A DNA stretch of 64,000 bases, from assembly GCA_033064195.1 (NCBI GenBank), contig JARBJD010000296.1, positions 1 to 64,000 of the forward strand, read 5' to 3'. Origin of the DNA: Blattamonas nauphoetae (taxonomy: Eukaryota; Preaxostyla; Oxymonadida). A model generated the notes under the pieces. It was not told the DNA's origin. It made no database searches and saw only the letters and a program-made list of their open reading frames with translations. This document shows, in pieces, positions 21,897 through 33,700 of the stretch (position 1 is the first letter of the stretch; each line of letters opens with the position of its first letter). A program made the translations under genes and the position numbers.

Positions 21897-24066
21897 TCAG
21901 AGAAGAACAGAGTTGAAAGCAGACATCAATCTGAACGCGAAAATGTGATCCATCATTTCCTGATCGGCGTCCACGCTGGTCCCCACCACTCGCAGTTCGA
22001 ACGCATCGTCCCATCCTTCTTCTCGAGAAAGTATTTCTCGTCTCTTCTGCCGCTCGTGTTTGTCTCGATTCCATTCTTGTGTTCTGTTCAGCATTATCAG
22101 GAAGACATAATTGAAATTCTCTTCGTCCTCCATCTCGACCATCGTCCGCATTTCCCATTTCACAAGTTCGGACACAACGGCGGCATCGAGTTCGTCGGAG
22201 CGAAGTTCCATATTTGTGATGTGATACTGGATCAGACAGAGACGAGTTTCGAGTTGAGCTTTGTGTTCTTCCTTCAGAATGAGTTTGTCCGAATTGTGGA
22301 ACATGAATGTGATGAATTGTTTGGCTGGTTCGAACACAGAAACACGAATGAGCGGATATTGTTGGAATTTTGCTTCGTCATCGTCTCCAATCGGTTCAAA
22401 CATGTTGGTGATGAATTGGGCGAGATGGAAGAGAGAGTCTGACTCGGAGAGAGGAAGAGAAACAAAATCGACTGTTTTAAACATCCTCTCAACGAGATTG
22501 GCCGTCATGAACTGTTCACTCATCCATGGATAGTTCGCGATGATGTTTGTGATGGCCATGATGGTGTGGAGTTTGATGTCTTTGAGAGTGAGCTTGAGAG
22601 AGTTGAGAATGAGGTCAGGGAAGGATGGATCGTCGAGGATGATTGTTTGGAATGAAGATTTGTGAGGATCTGCGATGTTGAATGTTACATCGACGAAGAA
22701 TCTCCATCCATCGTTGACATACTCTTTACAATCGTCGGAAAGGAGTGTGAGGGAATCAATCATTTGTTTGTCAACTCCACAAACCAATGGAGTGGTTGGA
22801 GAAGAGTCGGAGGGAAGTGAAGCGATGAGAGTGTCGATGGTTGAAATGTGAGTGAGAATCGTGGGGAGCGCTTCTTTCACAAAGAGAATCAATTCTTGGA
22901 TGATCTCCGAATCAACCTGAAATGACGGAAAATGATGGAAAGGGTCAGAACACACTTCGATTCGTGGAGTGGCATGCAAAAGAAGAGTTGGAAGGAGGAA
23001 CGAATAACCACAGAAGTCAAGTGAACGGGTGATGAAGAAAGGATCGTCGTTCGTGAGTTGGGTGTATTTTGAGATCTGTGTTGGATCGGTTGGAAGATTA
23101 GTTTGGAATTCGGAGAAAACGATTCGGAGTTTCTTTGTCAGAGCAGCCAGGAATGAGAGACCAGAGTATTGTTGATGTGCGGAAGATGATGGGAAGATGG
23201 GTGAGGGGAGGAGCGTGAAAGCAAGTGGATTTAGTTCCACGATTGAGAAAAGAGCGAATAGGGAGTTGAAGGCGATTCTGAGATGGGGAAAGAGAGAAAT
23301 CCGAACCAAAGTGGTGAGAACAGAAGATGGAGGCAATGATTCTCCGATTTTCTTGAATGTGGAAATGATGAAGTCTTGGTGTTGGAGAAAAAGCGAGTCG
23401 ACGATTTCAGGTTCGAAGAAGAGTGATTCCATGCAAGAACAACACTGAAAACAAATGAAGAAGAAGAAAGAATGAAACACACTGACTCCAATGCAGCACA
23501 TGAAGACCAATCTTCAAATTGTGTGATCACGAAAGACGGGATTTCAGAGGAAAGCGACGAGCGAACGAACGAGAGCGCGTTCGAATCTGAAAGAAAGCAA
23601 GAAATGAAGACATCCATCATCACAACCAAGAACACCACAAACAAAGCATCTCAATCAGTTTCATCAGCTCAGCCTGAAATTAAAGCGAGAATGAACGAAT
23701 GAGAAAAGGAGAGACCACAAGTCCAGATGAGTGTGTTCTACAACACAATGGAGACAGAAACGGACACCAATCATCAAAAGTGTCACCCGACTTACTTTCT
23801 GAAACTCATTCAAATCATCCAAAACCTCCGAAACAAATCGATGAAGAAAACAAGACGACACACCAGATGCCACTTTCTGCAACTGTCGGAGTGTGTCAGC
23901 AATACAATCTTCATCATCACATTTCAATCTTTTGAGAAGGGACGAGATGTTGGACTGAGAACGGGAGACATGAAACACGAAAACGACAAACTCGATTCCA
24001 TCTGGCTGGGCAGCGTAAAACTCTCGGTGAGAGAACCCCATTCACAACAGACTGCTCTGAACCCAT
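21897..24066 (-). CDS. Family A protein, copy A4
   Basis: Likely start ATG at 24066 (MGSEQSVVNGVLSPRVLRC), aligned with the starts of A1 and A6. Exons follow the family plan. The largest runs from CCSCMESLFFEPEIVDSLF through LPTDPTQISKYTQLTNDD; then come VDSEIIQELILFVKEALPTI and a C-terminus at 21897. All exons appear open. An intron near 23640-23700 carries a small AATTT insertion relative to A1, A2, A3 and A5. That insertion would break the frame if the segment were exonic, so it supports the intron call. Function unknown. Confidence 0.7.
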
Positions 24067-24481
24067 CGAGGAGTTGCTTGATCTGTTTGTTGTGAGTGTC
24101 CTCCAGAAACAATATATTATGGGTTCGTTTTATTCGAACTACGTTTGACAGATTTCGTCTCAATACCTCATTAAACATTCAGTCGACATGGATCCCACCG
24201 TTCGAACTGTATGTTGACTGTAAGTCGTCACTGTCGTACTTCAGAACGAACGACCAAACACTAGATGATGAATTATCTCGCTTCGATGTGTTGAGAAGTC
24301 AATAAATATCGAGTCATCTGCCTCAATTCGATGTATTTGAAGACTTCATCGAATAATTTCGCACGAAAGGTGAGAAAGAGACGATTTCCACTGAGATCCT
24401 CCCTTTCATCTGCGACTGCCTAATCAGCATTCCAGCTGCATTCTCACACTTCCCAGCTACACATCACGCAGAAACCAACGA

Positions 24482-26530
24482 ATGACCACTGCCACCTCCC
24501 ACATCTCTCCCACAAGTGTCAGTGTCGCATTTTGGAGAGACAATCTCGTATTGTCCCCTTCCGCTCCTTCAGACTCGACAATTCCAAAAACAGCACAAAA
24601 TCTTCACATCCAAGAACACCCTTTTCACGAACGAGCAGCTGGCCTATCCACGCACGGTTTGTGTGCATCTTCTCGCCGCGTTGTTCTTCAACTGTTTCGG
24701 AGCCCGCAAGGAGCTGGTCGCTCTCTGGAAGAACGGGATCCGTTTGGACATGCCAGATACTCCGTTCGACACGATTCTGAAGCTTACAAGCCAGAAAACA
24801 GAACTGATTCGAACACCTCTAGTCACCACTCTTCCCGAACAGATAATCGCAAAAACAGAGCAAGGCGAAGCAGTTGACGGTCTTTCGAACGAATTAGCAG
24901 CCATACCAGCACCGTCTGCGGACCGGCCATCCTCACCACCTGCTCAACGACGGACCGTTGCGGACTCTCTTCAGAATCGTTTGGTGGCCAAAATGTTATG
25001 CATCCTCAACTTCCTCCTTCGCGTGAAGCAAGAATTACCACTTGGATATGCACACCTTTCAGAACAATCATTCTTTTCGACTTCGCCTTTGTTTTGATCC
25101 CATCCTTTTTTTAGCTCTCTTTCAGGGTGTCGCTGTCCACACTCCCTCCTTTGCTTCCCTCCGCATTCTCAATCACGCGTCGCTGTCTCCACACTGTTCC
25201 AGAATGGCAGAAATCAACAGCCAGATTGTGCCGCGTTGTGGTGGACTTAGACAGAGGAATCGAAGACTGGTTTGCTCATCTGTTTCATTGGCGTTGATTT
25301 TCAGTCTTTCTTTGAGGTCCAGCCTCCATCTGTCAAAGACCGAACGCTCGATTGATCCTTCCTTCCTTTGCTCTTCATCTTCTCCTCATTTCCTCCGTTC
25401 TCCCCTGTCCCGTTCTCTTCTCGTCCAGTCCTTCCTCTGACTTCAAAGTGGACTTCGCAAATGCCTATCTTGGCGGTGGAGCGCTCGGCTTCGTCTGTCT
25501 TCTCGCATTCTCATTCCACACTCGATCTGTCTTCTTTTCTGCAGGGCTGTGTGCAAGAAGAGATTATGTTTGCGATCGCTCCCGAATTGTTCTCAGCGAT
25601 GCTCTTTACAGGTCTGTCCTCGTTCATCTTTCACCGCCCTCCTCTCCTGCCCCTTCCAACCAGCCAATGTCCTTCTTTGCCTCGCAGAGAAACTGAATGA
25701 CCGGGAAGCTCTTCTGATCGAAGGGGCCGAGTTCTTCTCCAAGTATTCGGGATACGCACACACGTTTGCATTCGACGGACCAGCCAAACAGTCAGAAGTC
25801 GCCATGACAGCTTTTCTCCCCATTTTCCCTTTTTTTGATATTTCTGGCATATTCCCTTCTTTTCTCGTTGATTCTGTGGATTCTCGTTCATCTCTCAAGA
25901 CCTCCCTCCGACATCCCCAAAAGCCGAATCGTTGTGATTGATGCGCTCTGCTTCTCTGGAATGATGTTGGGGAACCACCTTCACACTCAGTGGTCCAGTG
26001 TTCGGTCGACAGGGAGCTGAACAAGGCGTTTTCCGGGTTCTCGTTTGTCTCGTCTCCGCCGCCGTCCGCGTCGTCGTCTGAGCAGCCAGCCAAGCGCCCC
26101 TCGCTCTCGACTGGGCATTGGGGTTGCGGGGCGTTCAACGGGAACCGAGTTCTGAAGATTCTGATTGAGTGGCTGGCAGCGAGCGAGGGAGGAGTGGAAA
26201 AGACGCGATGGTGCGCACGAGAGACCGAGGAAACGATGTATGCCATGAAAGAGAGGAGAGAAAGAGCGGAAGGACGAGAGAAGAAGGAAGGGAGATGAAG
26301 AAGAGAAGAGTCAATCTTCCTTTTTTTCATTCACTCGTCTTCATTCCTCTTCTCCCTCTCTCTTGACGCAGACTCGTCGTCGACATCGTCTCAGTCATCA
26401 CTCAATCCACCCCGTCCACCTCCCCCGCTGCTCCGCTCTCGATCACAGCCACCAACCCCGCCCTTCTCGCCGCCTTCGCGCAGTCTGTGCTGTTCTACCT
26501 CATTCTCTCCTCTCAGAACACAGACACCTC
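24482..26530 (+). CDS. PARG: Poly(ADP-ribose) glycohydrolase (PARG)
   Basis: Hydrolyses ribose-ribose bonds of poly(ADP-ribose). The family signature GGG-x7-QEE is seen across an intron: YLGGGALGF splices to GCVQEEIMFAIAPELFSAML. Other landmarks in order: helical N-terminal domain (NTLFTNEQLAYPRTVCVHLL); RGIEDWFAHL near 25255; VDFANAYLGGG at 25450; EKLNDREALLIEGAEFFSKY and SGYAHTFAFDGPA; SRIVVIDALCFSG at 25930; RELNKAFSGF at 26010; STGHWGCGAFNGN at 26115. Several 25-110 nt introns are needed. Between 25985 and 26010 the frame changes without an obvious intron, so the gene is either damaged there or has an undetected junction. Both ends are approximate: first ATG at 24482, last helical exon near 26385-26530. 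Confidence 0.85.
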
Positions 26531-26832
26531 CACCCACCGCTCCTTCTGCCACTGTTGGTCCCGTTTATTCGTCCATCATTTCGTTTCTTGCTCCGTACAT
26601 GTCGGAAGACGCTACTTTCGCTTCTGTTCCGAATTCAGACTCGCTCTCAACATTCATCCACTTCACATTTTTAATGTGAAGGTTACGTTGACGACTGTAC
26701 CACATTTCATTGCTCCTGAAATATGTTTCCATGAATAGACTCTGATTTGAATCTGATGAATTAGCTTTGGAGAGAATTAATGAAATCATGGAGAAGGTTC
26801 CATAGATCTTGCCCATACTGCATTCCTCATGA

Positions 26833-29800
26833 ATGACTCACGAAACAAACAAATCAGATGGATTTTCGATGACTCCAGCGCTATCTGTTGTGAATGGTGA
26901 TCTCTCTCCGAGCGCATTGAACAGTACACCGAGTTGGAATCTGGTATATGTCCCAATAATTTTGAAAGAATCCATCCGTTTCACTGGTCTTTCTATCAAA
27001 TTCTGTCTATTCTTGTTCCAGGAACAGATTAAAGTCCTCAATCTCCACGGATATCTTCTCTCAAAACTTCGTTTCTACACATCCTCTTTTCAAGCACTGA
27101 CTCTCCAACCTTCATTGTGACCTCACTGCTCCACCTTTGATAAACTGCGTTCCACTCAGATCGATGTACATCAAGTCACATGTGTGAAGATCGGGTGTGC
27201 TCTTTTCACTTTCTTTGAAACTCGTAGCACCTGAAAGCGGATTCTCTTTTTCCATGACGGTTACTCTTGGAGATTAAGATAATGATGTCCCAATGTCTCT
27301 TCACCAGTGTCAAACAGACATATAAAACCTGTTTGTTCTCAATTATCTCTCATAATTTCAGATAGACAAAGGAAAGGAGTGTTCAGGACACGATCGATGA
27401 TGATCTTGCCAGATGGGTGCAAACATGTGTCCAATTCAAGAAAAAATACTTGTACTCCTGGGTTCATGCAGAAATCTAATTTCAACTGATAATTCAAGTG
27501 CAATAGAGCATTTTCGAGACTATTGAGTATTTTGCCTCTATTTCTTCACAATACATCTTATCCGTACTCTCCATTGTAGAACCTTCTTTTTTCACATTGT
27601 CTCACCTCATGATCTTCTCTCATCTGTTTTTGAAACAATAAATGTGTTCAATTGGCGTTTCAAAAAAGTGTCGTTTCTCGTCACGATCGAAGCTCAATTT
27701 CGAAACAAACCCCTTTTCCATCATATTTGAGTGATTTTAAGAATTTGGAGAAAAATAAAAAAAGTGAAACCATCCATAGTGTTTTGGCTCTTTTCAAAAT
27801 TATTGGGACATATCGTTTTCGTTCTTCATCTATCACGTTCTCAGTCCAACATCTCATTACTTCTCGAAATCCTGAAATGTGATGATGAAGACATTATTGT
27901 GAACACACTCCGAGAATTGCAGAAAGTGGCTTCTGGCGTGAATTCCTGTTTTTTTCATCGATTTGTTGATGATTGTTTTGGATATTTTGGATATGGTTCA
28001 GAAAGTGGGTCGAATGACAGTTTTGATGATTGGTGTCAATTTCTGTCTCCATTGTGTGGTGTCCTTCACTCATCTGGACTTGTGGTCTCGTTTCTCGTTT
28101 GTTCATTCTCGCTTTCAGGCTGAACTGATGAAACTGCTTGAGATTCTTTGTTTGTGATTTTATTGGTTGTGACGATGGATGTCTTCATTTCTTGCTTGCT
28201 TGCTTTCTTTCAGATTCGAAATCGCCCTCGTTCGTTCGCTCTTCACTTTCCTCTGAAATCCCTTCTTTCGTGATCACGCAATTTGGAGATTGGTCTTCAT
28301 GTGCTGCATTGGAATCAGTGTGTTTCATTCTTTCTTCTTCTTCATTTGTTTTCAGTGTTGTTCCTGCATGGAATCGCTCTTTTTCGAACCTGAATTCGTC
28401 GACTCACTTTTTCTCCGACACAAGGACTTCATCCTGTCCGCATTCACCAATGTTGGAGAATCAACACCTCCATCTGCAGTTGTCACCACTTTGGCTCGGA
28501 TTTCTCTCTTCCCTCATCTCAGAATCGCCGATCCTTCACTCATGACTCTTTGTGCTGTGCTGGCACGAGATCCATCTGCTTTCACACTTCTTCCGTCACC
28601 CATCTTTCCATTATCTTCCCCACACCAGCCATTTTCTGGTATCTCATTCTTGGTTGCTCTGACAAAGAAACTCCGAATCGCTTTCTCCGAAGTCCAAAAT
28701 CTGATCCCAGCTGATCCTTCACACCTCCCAAAATATGTACAGATCATGAACGATGATCCTGACATCTTCTCACGTTTCCTTAACTTCTGTTATGATGCTT
28801 TCCTCCTTCCTCTTTTTCTTTTGGAAGCCACTCCACCTTTAGAAGTGTGTTTTGACTCTTTCCATCATTTTCCATCATTTTAGGTTGATTCAGAGATCAT
28901 CCGAGAATTGATTCTCTTTGTGAAAGAAGCGCTCCCCACGATTCTCACAAACATTTCAACCATCGACACTCTCATCGCTTCTCTTCCCTCCGACTCTTCT
29001 GCGACCACCCCGTTGATTTCTTTAGTCGCCAAACAAATGACTGATGCACTCACAGAACTTCGAAATGGTTTTGAAGTGATTGTGGGTAATGGATGGGGTT
29101 TCTTCATCAATATGACATACAAAAACACAGATCCTCATAAATCATCCTTCCAAGCAATCATCCTCGACGACCCATCCTTCCCCGACCTCGTTCTCAACTC
29201 TCTCAAGCTCACTCTCAAAGGCATAAAGGAAAACATTCTAATTGCAGTGTCAAACATCATTTTGTACTTTCCATCGATGAAAACAAACTTCATGAAAGAA
29301 AATTTCGTAAGGAAGATGTTTGAAACCGTCGATTTTGTTTCTCTTCCTCTCTCGGAGTCAAGCACTCTTTTCCATCTCACCCGATTCATCACCTCAATGT
29401 TTACTCCGATTGGCAACGATGACCAAGCATGCTTCGAACAATTCCCGCTCATTCGTGTTTTTGTATTCGAGCCAGCCAAACAATTCATCAAATTCATCTT
29501 CCACAATTCGGACAAACTCGTTCTGGATGAACAAGAACGCACACATTTCGAGAAACAACTCTGCTGGATCCACATCCACATCAACAACATGGAAATTCGA
29601 TCCGACGAACATGACGCCGACATTGTGTCTGAACGAATGAACTGGGAAACAAGAGCGATGAACGAAATGGAGAACAAAGTCCATTTTAAGAATCTCTTTC
29701 GCAGCATGCTGAGCAGAACAAGGGAATGGAGACAGAACAAACCAGATCGGCAGAAAAGACGAGAACTGCTTTTGCGAGAAGAAGGATGGGACGACGGCCT

Positions 29801-29903
29801 CGAATTACGAATGATAGGGATGGGGGTGGACACCGAGCAGGAAATGAAAGATTTTGCGAGTTTGTTCAGTGTCGAGCTGGCTTTCAATGTGGACAATCTC
29901 TGA
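26833..29903 (+). CDS. Family A protein, copy A5, with a MITE in intron 1
   Basis: Exon 1 26833-26943 (MTHETNKSDGFS...TPSWNL). Intron 1 26944-27844 is enlarged from the usual ~37 nt to ~900 nt by an inserted element (26949-27810). Exon 2 starts at 27845 (SNISLLLEILKCDDEDIIVN). Next comes a 37-nt intron after FHRF, then KVGRMTVLMIGVNFCL. The big exon begins after the intron ending near 28355 (CCSCMESLFFEPEFVDSLF), and VDSEIIRELILFVKEALPTI starts near 28884. Apart from intron 1 the copy is open. It is convergent with the Rab-SPRY gene ending at 30729 and forms a duplicated pair with it. Confidence 0.75.
26949..27810. mobile_element. MITE, 862 bp, TA target duplication, in intron 1 of A5
   Basis: Ends are inverted repeats of about 20-23 bp (TGTCCCAATAATTTTGAAA). 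TA flanks it at 26947-26948 and 27811-27812. Removing it leaves CTGGTATATCG where paralogue A3 has CTGGTTTGTCG, the same length, so the insertion site lies just inside the 5' splice site. TA duplication and the TIR suggest a Tc1/mariner-type relative. No transposase ORF. Confidence 0.85.
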
Positions 29904-30078
29904 TGAAGGTCAGTTGTCTGTCGAACCCACGTTCCTCGCTCTTCCACTTTTGTCATTCTACACCTCGTCTGACAGAACACTCCCCTCTCACCTTTCCATT
30001 TTTGTTGTGCTGTACCTCGTCTTGATCGTGTAATTCATGTCATTTCTAGATTCATTCGAACTAACTGATCCATTGATA

Positions 30079-30550
30079 GTACCCGGATAAACCCGTTAAG
30101 TCGGATAAACCCGTTACCAACATACCCCACTTCACATTGATCCTTTTATTCTGACGACTGATATGTTGTGTGGAAAAGAAAGTAATCGGTAGAATTCTGA
30201 AATGATTGGTCTCTTGTTCAGTCGTTTGATCGAGGTCTATGGGTCATTTCAAATCGATGAATGACCAGCCACGACACCCTGCATGTGATGCTGAGTACAA
30301 AGAGGTTGCATCTCAATGTACCATCCCTTGGACGCCTGGGAAGACATTGGCTAAGTTCCGAGCACATTTCGACTTACATTTTTCTCATTCCATTTCACAA
30401 TCATTCTTTCAACAGTACCTCCTATTTTAAAAATAATGAAGAGAGTAATGAACGGGAAGTGGAAGGATAATTTTAGTGAAGAGGGGGGACTGCTATGCTC
30501 CTGTGGAATGGTTAACGGGTTTATCCGCTCTAACGGGTTTGTCCGGGTAC
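30079..30550. mobile_element. MITE, 472 bp, TA target duplication, iterated TIR
   Basis: TIRs of about 40 bp, each containing two copies of a GGATAAACCCGTTA-like motif (GTACCCGGATAAACCCGTTA outermost). TA flanks it at 30077-30078 and 30551-30552. The duplicated block near 52490 shows the empty site (TGAACTCAG... joined directly to the left flank). Non-autonomous, no coding capacity. Confidence 0.88.
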
Positions 30551-30728
30551 TATGAACTCAGAGGAGCGAACATAACAAAATAATCAGACAGGTCATGAAG
30601 TTGACGGACCTGACGGAAATCGACTTTTGACCACCTTTCAGCGAAAAGATACAGAGAACAGAAACAAAATGAGCGTAGAATGGAAATTAAACTCACAAGG
30701 GTGCGTAAATGCGAGTGAACACAACAGA

Positions 30729-33700
30729 TCACCTGTCCTCAATGTCCAACTCTCTCAGCCACACCACTTCCACTGTTGTCTCTTCCCAACAGCACGTCGA
30801 GATCCCAAGACACAGCTCCATTGGGATGGAGGTGAAGAAGCCCGGCTGTTCCTCATCGTCCACAAACAGTCGAGCTTCCCTGCTCGTCATGTTCACTCGA
30901 ATCGCTGCTGTCTGACCAACTTTGTCACACTTCCGGTTTGTCCCAACTGCGCGCACAATCCGTCCGCCCTTCCACATGCTCCCATCCGCCGGAATGAAGT
31001 CCCCTCCCGTTCCGCCGAAGAACCCACCGCAGAACAGCCTCGTTGCATTCTTCGGAAGAGGATGCAAGAGATACCCCAAGTCTGAGGGAGAGAGGACAGA
31101 TAATGGATGAAGGAAGGAAGGAATGAGAGGGAGAAAGGAGAGAAACGAGAAGAGAGGAGATCAAGGAAGGGAGAAAGGAGAGATAAGAAGAGATGAACGA
31201 CGAGTGGGAAGAACAAAAAACGATTGAGAAAGAATCACAACGAGCGAAGTGATTGAAACACAGACTGATGTTCACAAATGAATGTGTTTTCGCTCGCAGC
31301 TTCAGTTCCCACAATCCCGACGTGATTGGCATCGTCAGCGCTGTCCGCCAGTGTCCGCCCTGCTCCCTCACCGTTTTGCACAGCGCCAGAGTGTCCTGCG
31401 AGAGGACGTGGAAATCGCGATCGTAAGTTTGGAGAGAGGACGTGCCTGGAAAGAGTGGGAGGGGTTTGGGAGGCTGTTGGAGAGATGGTCGGACGATCTC
31501 AGTAGCTTGCTTCGTTGTTACTCCATTTCGCTTGTTCTTTTCTTCTTCAGACATCCTCTTCTCGCTTTTGAGCATTGTCGGGTCTTCTTCATGTTGGCTC
31601 TTGTCTTCATCTTCCTCGGCTTCTCTCCTTTCGGCATCGTCTCCAGCTGTCACTCCCCTCTCTTCAAAAACGAAAGCAGGGAGTGACTGATCATCATTCA
31701 GTCTTCTCAGCCACAACACTTCTACTGTCGGCTCGATCGCACATTCCATCGAAATGCCCAGACACACAACTTCAGGAATGTCGGTGAAGAATCCTGGCTG
31801 TTCCTCATCGTCCACAAACAATCTTGCTTCCCTGTTCGTCATGTTCACTCGAATCGCTGCTGTCTGCCCAACTCTGTCACACTTCTTGTTCGCCCCATCT
31901 GCAATGAACTCCTCTCCTCTCCTCCACATCTTCCCACTCCACAGAGCGAAGTCACCACAGTTCTTGTCTTCGAACAATCCGCAGTCGGCCAGCAGAGCGT
32001 CGGGAGGAAGAGGAAACTCGAGGAATCCAAGCGCTGGAAGCAGGAAATGGGAAGAAAGAGAGAAAGAGGAGAAACAAAAAGGAAAGAAACCAAACCGATA
32101 TTGATAAATCGGTGTTGGATCAACCTGATCTTCAGTTCCCACTCTCCACTTCTGAGTGGGAGTGTAAAGGCTGTCCTCCAATTCCCTGTCTCCCCTTCAA
32201 ACACTTTCGATAGCGATAGTGTGTTCACAGTGAGTGAGTGGAACTCCTTGTCGACAATGCGAAGAGCACTCGTCCCCTTCCAAACACGAACACTTGCCAT
32301 CATCTCATCCATCTCCTTTTCGCGAGCTGACAGCGCATCTTCCAGTTTTGTGATGATGGTTTCGAATGATTCTTTCTCCAACACTCCGATCGACAGAGAT
32401 TTGTTCAATTCTTCATTGCGATTCAGAATTTCTCGCATTTTCTCTTCGAAGTGTTCTTTCTGAGAGATGAGTTCCGCTTCGAGCTGCAGATTCTCGTTCT
32501 TCGCTTCCTCCATTTCACGAATCGCTTCCTCCAATCGTTTGGTGTGCTCATCTGACAGAACAAACGAGGTGTGATCGCCTTGTCCAAGTGACGGAGACAC
32601 GACTCTTGGTGTTTGCGGTGGAGACTCGTCAATCCACAGACTCATCGACAGCTCATCATCAGTCTTTCGTTCTGTCGGATTCTGCCCCGAGTCGTCGAAG
32701 TGTCGTCGAATCCAGCTCAGAAGATCTTCGTGGTGCATCGTTTGTCGCTCAATCTGCAAGTTCAAGAGTGTTGATTGAGTCGTCTCGTTTGTCTGCGCAG
32801 GCGATCTGGTAGAACGAAGATCCGAGTCGTGTTCCTCCATTTCGAGATCGTCGATCTCCAACTCCTGCTCCACCGCATCTTCCTCCATCCGAGACAAGTC
32901 CTTCATCCACAGCACTTCCACCGACTCGTTGTCTTCGAGGAAGGCCGTCGAGACGGCCAAGCAGAGCGCAGACGGCAGGTTTGTCAACACGCCAGGCTGT
33001 TCCTCGCCATCCACAAACAGTCGAGCTTCTCTTGTTGACATGTTCACTCGAATCGCTGCTGTCTGTCCAATCTCTTCGCATGTCTTGTTTGGTGAGGAGT
33101 GGTCGAGTTTTTCATCCTGTTTCCACATCTCCCCGTTGCACAGATCAAAATCTCCTCCATCCAAATCTGCATCCAGTCCGCACTGTTTGTATGTGGCATC
33201 AGCAGAAAGAGGAAACGCGAGATATCCAAGCACTGACACAAAAGAGGGAAAGGAGAGTCCAAGATAGAAGTGAGAGAGAAGAACAAAAAGACAGACTGAG
33301 AGAATAAGAGTTGTCGGTGAGAAGTCTGATCTTCAGCTCCCACTCCCCTTGTCTGATCGGGAAAGTGAATGCCGTTCTCCATCCTTCCTCAATCTCCGAT
33401 GTCTGCGTGAGTGTCGTCCCCGACAGCGAGTGTGAAGAGGCGTCCAACACTTTCAGAGCACTTGTTCCTGGATGGAGTGGGAGTTGAGAATGGCTGAAGT
33501 CTGTCATGTTGCTCTCTGCTTCAAAGCGTTGCACTTTCTCTGTCAGTTCTCGAACTTGATCTCTCAAGTTGGTTTCCATCTCTCTTCTATTCTCAAGTTC
33601 AGAAGCCATTCTCACCTCAAACTGTTCGATCATCGCTTCCATGTCCGCTTCGACCTTCACAGTCTCTGCTTGTGCCACTTCCAACATTTCGCGAGCTTTG

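Noticed and set aside
25593-26330. 245-codon minus-strand ORF
   Set aside because: Lies antisense to PARG exons and introns that carry strong family motifs; composition is a shadow.
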